Positions 1-12,083 of a stretch of 64,000 nt of DNA are shown here, piece by piece. The stretch comes from Datnioides undecimradiatus (Eukaryota; Chordata; Actinopteri; Lobotiformes; Datnioididae), in contig WARS01000011.1 in the NCBI GenBank assembly GCA_008933995.1, positions 15,192,016-15,256,015 on the forward strand. Direction: 5' to 3'. The notes below the pieces were generated by a model. The model worked only from the letters and a program-made list of their open reading frames with translations. It had not been told where the DNA came from and made no database searches. Made by a program: the position numbers and the translations under genes. The stretch's first letter is position 1, and each line of letters starts with the position of its first letter.

Positions 1-215
1 AGGAGGACGCAGCCACAGGGAGTGTGGGCACCCAGGGACGCCTGTGCAACCGCACCTCGCCACATACAGACGGCTGCGACCTTATGTGCTGCGGGCGGGG
101 CTACAATACACACCAGTACACCAAAGTTTGGCAGTGCAATTGTAAGTTCCAATGGTGCTGCTTCGTCAAGTGCAACACGTGCAGTGAGAGGACGGAGGTG
201 TTTACCTGCAAATAA
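1..215 (+). CDS. wnt7b: Wnt7b, C-terminal 70 residues (partial, last coding exon)
   Basis: Wnt7b is a secreted, lipid-modified, cysteine-rich ligand that activates Frizzled/LRP signalling and, with Reck and Gpr124, brain angiogenesis. Reading from base 3, the frame encodes 70 residues and ends in Cys-Lys and TAA at 213-215; bases 1-2 finish an upstream codon. The segment has 11 cysteines and the Wnt C-terminal signature: [12 protein letters not shown], then [20 protein letters not shown], then [15 protein letters not shown]. In Wnt structures this is the domain whose hairpin, the index finger, contacts Frizzled. Asn-Arg-Thr is a possible N-glycosylation sequon. TKVWQC, CCFVKC and EVFTCK are Wnt7b-type; Wnt7a has ARVWQC, CCYVKC and EMYTCK. 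The human protein is about 349 residues, so roughly the first 280, including the acylated serine, lie upstream of the window. The finger-tip stretch reads KFQWCC, whereas mammalian Wnt7 has His in place of this Gln. The paralogue (wnt7ba or wnt7bb) cannot be assigned. Confidence 0.96.
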   Translation, partial: EDAATGSVGTQGRLCNRTSPHTDGCDLMCCGRGYNTHQYTKVWQCNCKFQWCCFVKCNTCSERTEVFTCK

Positions 216-323
216 GGATGCGAGGAACTCGGTGCCAGGAAGTGAGGCGCCAAGGACAAGCTCAATGAGGAAGACTCAAACGAGTGAGATACAAGTGTGA
301 CGTGGACCAGTGAAAGATTTTGA

Positions 324-329
324 AATAAA
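324..329 (+). terminator. Candidate proximal poly(A) signal AATAAA
   Basis: A perfect AATAAA lies about 110 bases after the wnt7b stop codon. A T/G-rich stretch with a possible downstream element follows at about 359-372. The position would suit a short transcript isoform. Confidence 0.45.
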
Positions 330-919
330 GGAATGGATTTTACACTATCAGCTCTTCATGGCATCGTTTTGCACAGCAGAATCTATCTAATTTCTTTCAG
401 AAAGTAATTGCTAAATATCAGTAGGTAATACCCCAGAACTTTACTGTCACATAGAAATTGTGCTCATGTACTGTTGTATCCACAGTGAAGTCGGGACTAC
501 AGGTAATGAATGAGGCCCTCGTTGGGAACTGTGCTTTGCACTCTGGGATTTGTAATTGTTAAATTCACAAGCGACTTGTGCGTGGCGAGGAAACACAGAA
601 ACCTGGGAGTTGATCAAAATGACTGCAGCTGATGAGGTTGTGACTGGGAGAGATTTGTCAAGTCTTTGATTGAAAACTTTTAAGGGTTTTGTTGTATTTT
701 CACTAAAGGGGAGCAAATCTTGACACGAATGACCCCCCCAAATTGGCTGGGGCTTACGTTGGAGGTTTGTAGAAATGAAGAACATTTTGTAACTATGGTG
801 CGTTGGGGTGCGCCAAAATCTGAGTGGAGAACTCTGTTAAACCCTCTGCTGCCAACTGGAATATGGTGGAGTATGTTAGTTTTCCAGTCACACTGGAACT
901 GTCTGTTCTGAACACTGAA

Positions 920-925
920 AATAAA
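920..925 (+). terminator. Candidate distal poly(A) signal AATAAA
   Basis: A perfect AATAAA is followed at once by a T-rich stretch (TTGTTTATTTATGTTATAG), which could act as the downstream U-rich element. It is a good alternative end for the wnt7b mRNA. Confidence 0.4.
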
Positions 926-945
926 TTGTTTATTTATGTTATAGT

Positions 946-3100
946 ATCTTAAAACGAAGCACTAACGGGTAGAGATGTCTTTTTTTGTACTAAGTGTAAA
1001 GAAAAAATACTTTTTAGAAACTCTGACTGAAGATGTGTGTCTATTAGAAAATCCCCCGATCCCTCAAACACCTCACCTTTTCTTAAAAAAAAAACAGAGA
1101 TTTCGTTGCTACTGGTGTGTTGACAACAAATAGCATCAATACAGTGTGTTTCACATTCAAACACCTTGGTTCTATTTTACTGTAGCATAGTTTGTTTGCA
1201 GTCCTTTCCCCCCTGAGCAGTAACATCTATTTGGATGCTTTTGCCATTTCAGCTAATAGACGGTAGCAAGAAAAACCATTTAACTGCAGAGATCCTTCCT
1301 CGATTCATTAAACATGAAAAATGCTATATTGCTGGATGTGTTGTCGAGTGCTGCACTGATATTTTCTATTCAGATACGACTCATGAGAACTAAATAAACT
1401 CCCATTTGACTCAGTTTGGCAGTTCATTGCTAAAAGATCAGTCGGAGTTGAACCCGTCTGCCTTTAGTTTTTTTATGAGTTACTAATTAGTCCTTTTCAA
1501 AATATTTTAAAAAGCTGTGGTCAGTGGAGTAATGATTACACACCCATGTACCCACACCCATGTAATAGCAGAGGTAATAAAACCTATAGAACAGATTATA
1601 ATGATTATTTAGCCCAGTATGCTGCCAGATTAGAGTTTATAGTTCAAAGTATTATTTTTTTTCTCTCTCAGCATAAAGCTAACTTGTGTCTGAAGATTTA
1701 CACTTAGTTTTCATTGGGGCTATAGTGGATTTTTGCTCCTAGCTAGATTAGGTGTGTTCAGCGTTAAAAGGAATTCCAGTTTATTACAGCTTGGATCTCA
1801 GTATAGGAGTTTTGGACATGATTTCTATCGGTTATAATAATATTATACTCACCAAAGTAATTGCGGAGATCTGGGAAAACAGTGATACAATAAAGTCTGA
1901 CAGGGCAAAAACACAAGAATTCAGAGAAGATTGAGAAACGTTGTAAAACAAGCCAACAGTTTACCCAGGTTATCTAAACCACTTTGGTAAAGACAATAGT
2001 GAGTGCACCCAGAATTTAGGCTATAATGAGTGCACAAGTACAGCAAGTACAGTTGGTCAAAAGTTGAACCAGTGTGTCAGCTACAATTGATGGTTTGTCA
2101 TCCACAGTTCTGGAGATCATTTTGGTCCATGTTCTCTTTGTTTTCTCTTACCTTTGTTTTCTCTTCCAAATAACTTCAGCCAAGACCCTCTTTTAAGCTT
2201 TGTGTCAGCATTCCCAGATCATTTCTATTAACTTGGTATAAACAATGTTATCTTTATCGATAAAAGTGATGACCAAAACTTCAAAAAACGACTTTGGTGC
2301 TGGAACTGTTTCTTGATAAACAATAGTACCACTGTGCAGCACTGCTGTTGGTTGCTGGGGAGCAGACTCCAGAGGGACAGAGCTCCCTGATGTTGCAGTC
2401 AAACAAAGTGTTACAGCATGTATCTCAACCTAAAACCATATACTGTCCTTTATAAATGTCTGTATATACATTTGACAAACAAGATACATGTCTACCAGTA
2501 AGTTTTAGAAGGGCTGGCTATTGTGTTTTTGAATTTTGGAGCGTCAAACTAAGTCTTTGACTCTGCTGAGCTGAACCGATTGCCTTTTGGCTCCAGCTCC
2601 AGACGTGATGCACGGACATGACAGTGGTCTTTTTGCCAAACTGTCAGCAAGAGGGCGAACAAGCAAATTTTTGCCAAATGTCAAATTCTTCCTTTATTCA
2701 CGTGTGAAAGGGGCTAAATGAACTGTAGGCTAACACTTGGCTCTGGGCTGAGGTTGTGCAGTGCTTTGTTGCACTTTTGTTTTAACCACTTTTTGTTGAC
2801 ATAGTCATGTTGTTTCCGTCTATTCAGCTTTAATATATAATACCATAGCTTTCAAGGTCATGTGAGGTTTACAGAGAGTATACAGGCCAGTTCAACTTTT
2901 GGTTTAGGTGTAGAATGTATCATTACCTTTGCACACTCAGTAATAACCATACATTATAGAGATTTAGTGATTGTCTAGTCTTGCACTTTGCATCATTAAT
3001 CATAAAAACATGCAGTTTAGTATGCCGTATGTGCATCAATGTTTAACTTATTTTTTTAGTAGAGGTACTACTCAGATGGATCAAACACAGTTGTCATGTA
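946..3100. other. Non-coding, nothing recognised
   Basis: AT-rich intergenic sequence with many stop codons in all frames. No exon, repeat family or RNA gene is recognised. Short A or T runs (for example 1084-1094) and another AATAAA (1393-1398) are unremarkable at this base composition. Confidence 0.5.
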
Positions 3101-3105
3101 AATAG

Positions 3106-5349
3106 ATTTGCATATTTACTCAGTGAAGTAACTTATTAATATAACATATCTAGCATATAGCCTCATTCTGACATTTATATTTTCCTCTGAAATAGATTTT
3201 AAAAACTCCGACTGGAGGCATTTTATAAAATCCTGTTTCCCTTGACAAGGATGCAAATACATTTCCAAACATAAAAAAGCTGATGTGTCTTTAATTTAAT
3301 GATGAATTGTATTGTGAAACATACAAGAAAGCCTATCATTGAACTCTGAGTAAGGAATTCACATTCTTCGTTTTATTGCTCAATGCATGTTGGTACAAGA
3401 ATGTTCCCGTTCAGCGTTCAGTTGCCCATATTGACTGTTCCAACAAATATCCAAAGCTATTATTTTCATAATTTCTCTCCCTTTGAAGAAAAACACACAC
3501 ATTAAATCTGGTCATTGTGTGTGTCCAGGTCTGAAGCCAAACTTTATGTAGAAGTCTGTTATTCAAACATTCCAACCACGCTTAATATAGTAACTGGCAA
3601 ATGCATTAGGAAGCATAAATCATTAAAAATCAAAACTAAATAAATCAAGCCGTGTGCTGACTTTGACATTATTTTGTACACAGCACATTTTCGTAATATG
3701 CTGTGGTCTTCTGTCTTGATTGTGGCACGCATGGAACAGAAGTCAATTATCTCTCCCAGCATGGAAAGGAGCGTCTTCTCCATGTCTGTGTCAGGCAGAA
3801 ATGTGATCAGAAACACAGAAAGAGAAGGGAAAAAGCAAGAGGTTACGGGGATTATGGAAAAGAGTTTTTTTTTTCCATTAAACATAAAAACGCAATGCAC
3901 CCCCCACACACACATACAAATTAAATAAATCCCCCGAAACCATGCAAAATGTGATTATTCATCAAGTTGGAATTGTGTTTTGTTTAGGAATAAAAAGCAC
4001 CCTCACTGTTTTTTGTTTTTTTTTTTGGGTAATTGGTCCTGTCTTACTTGGGTGGTCACAGCCACCTGTGACACCCGCAGTAACTCTTTAGCTCATTTGC
4101 ATGTTGATTTCCCATTCGTTTGGGACGGCAGATGACAATAAACGTGTCCTCTTTAAGCATGACGTGGTACAATCCGTGACACTCAGGAGAAACCGAATGA
4201 GGCTTTAGGATGCCGGACGATATCTGGCTCGACACTCGAACCTCTCCTCATGCTTTCTCTACGGGCAGAGCTGTTCGGAGTCACTAAATGGGACGAGGAC
4301 CTTCATGCAAATGACCTGATGTGAATAAGAAGTGGCTCAGTGTGCCTCTTGTTTTTAGACACACAAACAAGAGTGTAGTTCTTTTGTGAGGGTGTTTTTG
4401 AGATGGATGGGATGGCTTGATGAAACAAGGAGGTGCATGTGTAGCCGGAAACTGCAAGTGAAAAGACTGGTTATTTAGGAGAGGAGCTAATTGCGAGTGG
4501 TTTGGAGAAAGAGTGGGTACACTATATAAGTAGGAGCAGCTGTCGAACCAAGTTAGGGACTAATTGAAAAGCATGCTAGAAACTACGGCGAAAGAGTTTT
4601 CAGCGTAGGGATAATTTATTAATAACAGTTAATTTAGCATTTTCACTCTTCTCAAGTGTATTCTGTGCTACTCCCCATTTTTTTTTCAATTGATTTTATT
4701 GTTAATGCTGCTGGTCACAGCTGATAGATGTCTGTATTTTCTGAGGCAGTGGGGGGATTTAAAAAAAAAAAAATCTGATATTTTAAAAAAAAAAGATATC
4801 CTTCATAAATTACCATTTTGGACATGATCACTGTCAGTGGTTACATCTAGCTTTTTCTATGAAGTGGATCTCCGAAAGGAAGCCATGCTATTTCATTCAT
4901 TTGCTGGACGCTCCCACTCGTCCTCCTGTATGTGAAAAGCATTGTAGGCGGGCAGCAGAGCAGAAGTAAGATGTGTTTTGTTAGTTGTCTGAAGCCCTGG
5001 GGACCGGAACCGCATAAGCTCCCCATACTATGCCCTGGATTGAGAAAAATAAATCCATTTGTTTCTGACAAACATTTTGTCATTAAAAATATGAGATAGA
5101 AAAACAGAGTCTGCTGTGTGTGCCTTCTTCTAAAGCAGCTATTGTTTGGGTGTCAGGATCATTAGTTCATTGGGATATATTCTGCAAGCTAATGCTTCTG
5201 GTCTAATTCACACTGGGAGCGGCGCACCCACTTTTCCAATTCAGGGCCCAGTTGGGAGGAAAGATAGAAGCGAGGTAACGTGACCACTGACATCACTGGA
5301 AAGGATGTAGCTCAGGTCTGCCAGGGCCGTGCATTAACTCAATGCAAAT
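3106..5349. promoter_or_regulatory. Cluster of five POU octamer sites, candidate enhancer
   Basis: Five perfect octamers occur in 2.2 kb: ATTTGCAT at 3106-3113 and 4095-4102, and ATGCAAAT at 3251-3258, 4305-4312 and 5342-5349. The octamer is the binding site of POU-domain factors such as Oct1/Oct4 and the neural Pou3f/Brn group. The pair at 4095 and 4305 lies in a less AT-rich, repeat-free block (about 4050-4350) that resembles a conserved non-coding element, in inverted orientation 200 bases apart. The cluster lies 3-5 kb beyond the end of wnt7b. Enhancer activity is inferred only from motif density and position. Confidence 0.25.
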
Positions 5350-7362
5350 TTATCATATGATCACTGGCAAGACATATCAGGTTCCTTAGCGCTTTTGGGA
5401 ACCGGGGTGGCTTCAACTGACTCCAAAGAGGACGTGAAGGAGTTATGAGAGTGCCGGTTTTCATTCAAACAAATTGAAGAGAGTAAAAAGGACAGAAAAC
5501 TGGAAGAGTTTGTGTACACAAGTGGTGGTCATTGATTTCCTTGTGTTTTGAAAACTTAAAGTGATTTGAACCAATAAAGTAGCTCAGAACTGGTCAATCC
5601 CCCAGAGTGATTTCCTCATTTGGCTGACAAAACCTTTCACTATTTGCTGTGAAGATAAGTTATAATGGCTGTCAAGGTAATTGAATGTATCTTAGCCAAA
5701 GGCTTATAAAACAGCTCTTAGCTGCAGTTTTTTGGTACTTGTTGAGAGCAACATTGCTTTATGCCAAGTCATTTTTCTAATTTTCTTCCCTGTTTTGTGA
5801 AGTGACAAAAGCCCTCCCAAATTCCTGTGAATTAGCTCCAACATTCTGCCTCCTCTTGTAATTTGTAACTTTGGCAAGTGAGACAGGAGCGAGAAGGCTT
5901 GGCCTCACAGAGATAAGACACATCTGCAAGAGCAAGAGGGAAAGAGAAGCAAGGGTGGCAAAAAAATAATAAATTACCCAAATGAAGGGATGAAATTAAA
6001 AATCAAGGAGTCAGAGGTCCTTTGAGTTGATGGTTGAGATTAGCCAGACACCACGAGAGAAGAAAAGGATTGTTGTCTTCCAGATGCCGCACCTCAATTA
6101 CAGACTTCTCCTTAGCTGAGGAAAGGGATGTTTAACAGTCCCATGGATGATGGATTATTCCGGGGCAATCCTTTAAGTCTTGTTTGTTATTCCAGGATGT
6201 GAAGGCTTTGGTTAAGGTGACACAAACATGGAAGTACTACTGTGCTGAAAACATCTCTTAGAAGTCCTTGTGGACATGGAAATGCAATCAGTCTACGCTA
6301 TGACAATGCATGTTTAACATTTTAAAGTTCAACAAACTCAACAAAGCAGAAGCGCACACAATACAGTTTAACGCTACCCGCAACACAGCCTGCAGCAATT
6401 AAGAACGTATAGTCTTTTTTTTTTTCATGTGATCACTTGGTGTTTTTCTGTGTTCCTTTAACTTTGTTTTGACTGCTTGTCTTAGTGAAAGACCATCATT
6501 TGGAGGTTTCTCATCATCTGTTTGATATTAGTGGTGAGGAACACATGGCCATTCAAAGGCAAAGCCCTGTGTGACATCATAGACCACAAGGCAAAGTGGG
6601 GATCGTCAAGACCCCAGACTGAGGACTGAACACTACCTGACTGCCTCCATCCATCTGCAACGGTATTGTCCAAATGCTCGGGGGTTTGCAGAACAGTGTG
6701 CCGACTACTCTGCAAAGACAGTAGATGTCTGAGAGGCCCTTTGCAGAATATATTCAATGACAAATCAAAACAACATGCAGATCACAATTAACTGAACTGA
6801 AATCAACTGCCACACTTCATAGCAAGGACTGTGCACGAAAAAAAAAGAGGCAAGGCGCAACAAAGCTTTAATCGAAGAGTTTTGATGCGAATCACCTTTC
6901 CTAACAAATGCATCAAGACAAAAGCAAGTTATCTGCGTACGTATGGCTCTGACTGAACAGGTTCAAAAACGTCTGTCGCAGGCATCGTAAATAACTTCAG
7001 ATTCACAGATAGCAAAATGAAAGTTCTGACTATATGTGTAAGCAGACAAGACATTAGCCTGGGGAGCAATGACGCCCAATTTGGCATACGTACCTGTTTA
7101 TGTTGGACTGGGGCAGTAAGCGGTGCTTGTAAAATATGAGCGAGGTTAATACTTATGCGGTGACGCCCTCAGGCCTCACAGCTACAGTAAGGACAGCATC
7201 AGCAGTCTGAGATGATGGGATGGGTCTAACCCCAGGCACTGCTGTATTTGGGCTTGTGTTCACGAGTGTGCAAAAGCTTATTCTGTGGATTTAAAGAGCA
7301 CTAAGCATTTATTTGTCTGCTCACCTCGCCTCGCGTTTCTGTCTCCACTTCTTTAAGACCAA
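5350..7362. other. Non-coding, nothing recognised
   Basis: No reading frame with recognisable protein similarity, RNA gene or known repeat is seen. Short homopolymer runs such as the T run near 6416-6425 are the only low-complexity parts. Confidence 0.5.

Positions 7363-7389
<27 letters not shown>
7363..7389. repeat. (GT)n microsatellite
   Basis: An uninterrupted dinucleotide run of about 13 units, typical of fish intergenic DNA. Confidence 0.95.
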
Positions 7390-7393
<4 letters not shown>

Positions 7394-9439
7394 ACAGACA
7401 TTTCTATGGGAAGTGGGTTTCTACATGGAGACATTTGGTGGAAGGGAGTTCGAGGACAGCCCACACGCGCTTTTGTGCTGCTTAGTGTCCAGTGGTTGGC
7501 TAGGCCACGGCTTCTCCTTGAGGTTATTTTTCTCCTCACGTTTTGTTTTCATGAAGTGAGGTCGGGGTTCTAAAAGCAGACTCCACCTAGGGAAAAACTA
7601 CAAGACCCTTAAGAGGCCCTTTTCTGCGCACTTCACCCCTCACCCGCTGTGAGACGAAGCCGAAGACAAACATTCTGAATGAGGCAGATTCAAATATTCA
7701 AGAAGAAGATTGCATGAAAAATTATATCTTGGAAATACTTTTTCCATGGCATGTTGTTGTAACGTATACTGAAGTACAGTGTTTCCAAAGACACGGCATC
7801 AAGTTTTACAGCTAATTGCTCAGCAATTTATTTTTCTAAACCCTGATTCATCTTTTTAGCAAACTGAATTTGACTTTTCATTTTAATGCCTCAAATACAA
7901 GCTGAACTTACTAAAACTGCAGAAGAATTAAGCCAAACCATAGAAGCATAAAAAGCCTCCAAGTGCTGTGCTCTAAATGATCTGCTCTGATAAAACAACA
8001 TCAATATGCTACACAGCTGAGACCACAGAATTTGACACTCTACAGCTGCCATTTGAAAAAATATTGGCATTTTTAATGTTTTGGCTGAGCGCACAAATGT
8101 TGTCAACAAGTAAAAAAAAAAAAAAAAAAAAGTCAGTCCTGAAATAATTTTCTCACCTTGAGCATCTTCGCTGCACCCCTGAGCTCCAGCACAGGCTTAC
8201 TGTTACTTTGCTACTGTAAAACAACAAGTTGTAACACCAGCAACAAGTCGATTACTCTTTTTCTCCATTAAAGCCTGACACTTTAGAGTCAGGACCTGAG
8301 AATAGTCCAGGAACACAGCCAGTGCCAGTGAGAATCATTGCCAGTGTATCATCCTTCCCTGTCTAGCCTGTGGAAAGAGCAGTGGTGAAGGTGAAGCGGT
8401 TCCATGATGTGGGTCACATACATGGAAAGTTCTGCTGAAGCCTTTGCTTTTCCATGGGGATGAAAGGTCACCGGAACAACACACAAACAGCTCCAACTCA
8501 ATATGTAGCTGCAAGAAACATTGGACTGTGTTTTTCAAACAAAATTATCTTCCTACATTTAATGGCTTTTACGGCTGTGTCGAATTTTAAGCGCTTGTGG
8601 CAGGTAATGATGAGCAGCTCGGTGACAAAGTTTGCTTAACACAAGTGAACTTGTCCATCTCCTGCTCAGAGAGTTGATGGCTAACTCAGTCTGTCAGCAG
8701 AGCGCACCGCATGGAAAGCAACATCAGAGAAACTGGTTGCCCAGCGCTTGTATATTTCTGTCTCCATCTGTGTCACCGGTTGGAAGTGGGCTCATGTACA
8801 TGCCTTTGAATATGTAGGGCATTGGACACCAGCTCCATGTGGTTTGGGAGAAGTTAAAGGCTGGTTGGGGCTTTAATCCGCCAACCCTCCTCCCAGTTTT
8901 TCCCCTCTTTTTCTTGTCTCTGTGGGTCCCGTTTCCCCCACCAGCTCCCCATCTACCACACAGGCCCGTCAGCACCCCAGCTCCCAAAGACCCTCAGCCT
9001 GACACTGCCCCCCTCCACTGCCTCCACACCAACTGGGCCTTGCCTTGCCACAGTCCTGACATCCTAATGCCTGATGGATGCACCGAGGTCACACTGATGA
9101 TCTAGAGAAGTCCTTTGGTCCATCATTGAGCCTTTGATCAACATACTTAACCCTTTCTTCCTAAGAACCCCCCTCAATGGATGAGAATGTGGGGAGATTG
9201 AGTTACACAGTGCTGGGGAGCGGGCAGGCTGACATCCCTTTGGTAACACATGTCTTTGTTTAAGCCCAAGCTCTGGCACTGACAGTCCTCTTCCAAGCTC
9301 CTCTCCTTCTCTTAATACCCTACCAGAGTTACCAGGGAGAAGTTCTAGAGAAAATATCCAGCCTGTAGTTTATGAGAAAAATACATTTTCTTCCCCCAAA
9401 TTACCTGTAGTTGGTTAGTCAAGCACACAGCTAAACATG
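7390..9439. other. Non-coding, nothing recognised apart from a poly(A) run
   Basis: Nothing coding is recognised. A 20-base A run lies at 8112-8131. The stretch 8880-9060 is rich in C and T, which opens a long but unconvincing reading frame full of Pro, Leu and His. Confidence 0.5.
8112..8131. repeat. Poly(A) run, 20 bases
   Basis: An uninterrupted A run. It could be a retroposon tail, but the sequence to its left is not a family I recognise and no flanking target-site duplication is evident. Confidence 0.9.
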
Positions 9440-10376
9440 TAGTTTGACATTTTGTGACATGCACACATGCATTCTTGTTGTGAGTTAGATAAAACGTCCA
9501 ACATCAATGTCATATCTGTTAAATATATGGCTACAATTAGCACAAAGTTGGCTTAGCTTAGCAAAGAGACTGGAAACGGTTGGAAGTAGCCAGCCTTGCT
9601 CTGTCTGAAGCCAGCAAAATATACTTTACCAGCACCTGGAGCTCCAAAGCTCACCATAAACAAAACTGCACTTTTGAATGCCATTTCCACTAATGTTGGT
9701 GAAAAACAGATTTATAGTCAGGTGACACTTATCGTGGTAACTAAAACAAATATGCGCTTAAGTTTGTGATTGGATATAGGCAAAAAATTATTTGGTTGTG
9801 TTTAGAACTGTTTGGGCTCTAATAAGTATCAAGCATATTAAATCAAGTATATTAAAATAAGTCAAACACTGGTTTCATCCTGTGATTTCTAGGCCAACAC
9901 ATTCAGCCTACATGGACCTGGCATTTTTAGATGTTTTATTGGACACTCCTCCCTGAAGGTAATAGGAAAGTTTAATATAGCACCTGCAAAATGTGAACTT
10001 GGACGAAATCGGGCTTTGGCGTGTGCGCTACAAGCAGTGCTAAAGTTTTATTATTTGTATACAAAATGAAGAGACTGGGCTCCAATAAAACACACTGTAT
10101 CTCCTTTGTTCAATCAGCTGTCAAAAGTAAAGATGGCAAGTTATTTTAAAATTGATGTTTATTTGTGTTGGAAGAGTCTCCTGGCAGTCATTTTAATGGA
10201 TTAAACAAATGAGAAGTAACATGTTAATCATTAAGCTTCAGAAGGGCTTTTAGGCACATTTTGACAGAGCTAGGCAAACTTTTCCCCACTGTTGCCAGTC
10301 TTTGTGCTAAGCTAAGCTATTGAACTGCTTGCTGTCGACAGTTGTATTTGTGTTGACATCAAATCTTCATCAGGGA
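9440..10376. mobile_element. Non-autonomous element with long inverted arms (teleost dispersed repeat)
   Basis: Two arms in inverted orientation bound this block. The left core (9551-9577) and the reverse complement of the right core (10291-10317) agree at 24 of 27 positions and share GCTTAGCTTAGC followed by an AAAGACTGG-like stretch. Outside the cores the similarity continues more weakly: the left arm from about 9440 (AGTTTGACATTTTGTGACAT) and the right arm to about 10376 both resemble the common fish motif 'gagttagatgagaagattga...gttaaatat'. The interior of about 700 bases has no transposase reading frame. I recall this as a very widespread fish repeat but cannot name its family. Ends are approximate and no target-site duplication was confirmed. 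Confidence 0.7.
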
Positions 10377-12069
10377 CAGTGAATAAACATACTGTAAAGC
10401 CCCAAAGTCTTATTATTAATGTTGTATCACCTTCTCATCACCTTAGAAAGACGATATTTGTCATTTTGCTTTACAAAGGGCTGAACACTGCTTTTATTAA
10501 ATCATCTGAATTAACTTCAATCGCTTGGAATTAACTTTTATGTTTGCTTGCACTTTTCAAAGTCTTTTACAGCTGTTATACATACTGTGCATTGGGACTT
10601 AATATTAGTTGAGTAATGCGCAATCAGTGGATCGGAAAAGTACATCTGAAGCATGTCCCATTAGTCAGTATCTGTCAGCAATGAGAGTAATAATTTTATT
10701 TGCAGTGCAAGTGTCAACTTGTCGAGCAGGAACCGCACCGGCATCAAATGTTTTTTGTATGCAGAAAGCTCACTCCTAAGAAAGAGGGTACAGGTTTTAC
10801 CCAATGCCAAAACTTAGTGTTTCCAATTATTTGCAGTTCATCTGAATTATATCTTCAAGCTATTCTGTAAATAACAAGTTTTTTTAAATAATTAACTTCT
10901 GTGGATGGGAAATTATAACACGTCTGTGAAGTGCCATATGTGTTATAAATCTTTTGGGAGTGAAATGGTTCGTTATATGGCGTTAATCAGATCGTTTGCT
11001 TTGAGTTCTGTAAACACAACAAATCAAATTTATGTTTTCACATTAGCAAGAAAAAAAGGTTTTGTTCTATGTTTTTGAAGATTAGTAAAACAAATTCTTT
11101 GCTTTGAGATTACTCAGTGATGATTTTTATTAGCCATTCACAACATATGAAATGCGGTTTGAAAGAATAGTTGCCCAGTATGTTCATTTTAGGATCACCT
11201 TACCAGTATTCGGATATGTTCTATCAATTAGCGGGCTTGGGCAGAAAGCAGAGGAAAAATTAATATGTTTCTAATTCTGAGTATCATGGTTTCTACATAT
11301 GGACCTGTATATCATCCTTCCAAAGAAAACTTCTACCCTTACATTTCTCTGTTTTATTGAGCTGAATTGCAATAAAATGTAATCCACAAATACATAAACG
11401 CATTAGACCTCATTGGGAAGTGCTATTAGGTCTGTCTTGGAGCAGCAGTAAAATCCATTTTTAACTCCTGCAAGTTTGCTGGCCTGTGACCTGCAGTTAC
11501 ACCTCTCATCCATCAGAAAACTGCACGCTCCACGTGGAGTCAAAGTGGTAGGGCGTGCAGACAGTCCTGTCCTGTCATGTCCCAACTGTCTGCTTGGCTT
11601 TCTGTGGACTGTTCCCATGAGCGCAGGTTAGCGAGGCAACAGCAGCTGTCAGACGGTGGTTGTTGGCAGGGCGTGGTGCCTGACCAGCGGGCCTGACCAG
11701 ACACTTGTGCTGCTGCGCTGAGCCACGGGCAGAGAGTTGACCCAAAGCCTGCCTCAGACTACTGGTTGACGTCCTGCGGTTGTCGGGGGCCATGACAGCA
11801 TAGATGAAACTCGATGGTGTGGATGACCTGGACTTCCTGGGTGTGCTTGGTAGCATTAAGATTGGCTAATTCTGACAGTAACTTCACAGCTAAACAAACT
11901 GTGATTTGTGACCAACAGTAATCCTGTTCTTGGGTCATATCCCTTCTTTTCTCTTTCCTAAAATATACTACTTGAAGTTCCCTCAGAGAGATCTTTAGAT
12001 CTGGCAAAAGAATAAATAGCGAGCACAGCTTGAAGCAGAGTTGGTTTGAGAGGAATATGAGTGATGACT
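10377..12069. other. Non-coding, nothing recognised
   Basis: AT-rich sequence followed by a somewhat GC-richer patch at 11400-11860. The reading frames in that patch have no recognisable domain. No repeats are recognised. Confidence 0.5.
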
Positions 12070-12083
12070 GTCACTATGGCAAC
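12070..12083. promoter_or_regulatory. RFX X-box-like motif
   Basis: The 14 bases GTCACTATGGCAAC fit the RFX consensus GTNRCC-N2-RGYAAC with one mismatch (T for C at the sixth position). RFX factors bind such sites at cilia-gene promoters and in conserved non-coding elements. There is no nearby exon, so a distal element or chance are both possible. Confidence 0.25.

Larger units (their letters stand above)
216..945 (+). other. wnt7b: Probable wnt7b 3' UTR
   Basis: This sequence follows the Wnt7b stop codon directly, with no splice-like break or competing reading frame that I recognise. It contains two canonical AATAAA hexamers, at 324-329 and 920-925. The first would give a 3' UTR of only about 130 bases, the second about 720 bases. 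The far end is set by the second signal and is inferred; a longer UTR is possible. Confidence 0.6.

Noticed and set aside
4523-4530. TATATAAG resembling a TATA box
   Set aside because: No reading frame longer than about 11 codons follows, there is no CpG enrichment, and such words are common in AT-rich DNA.
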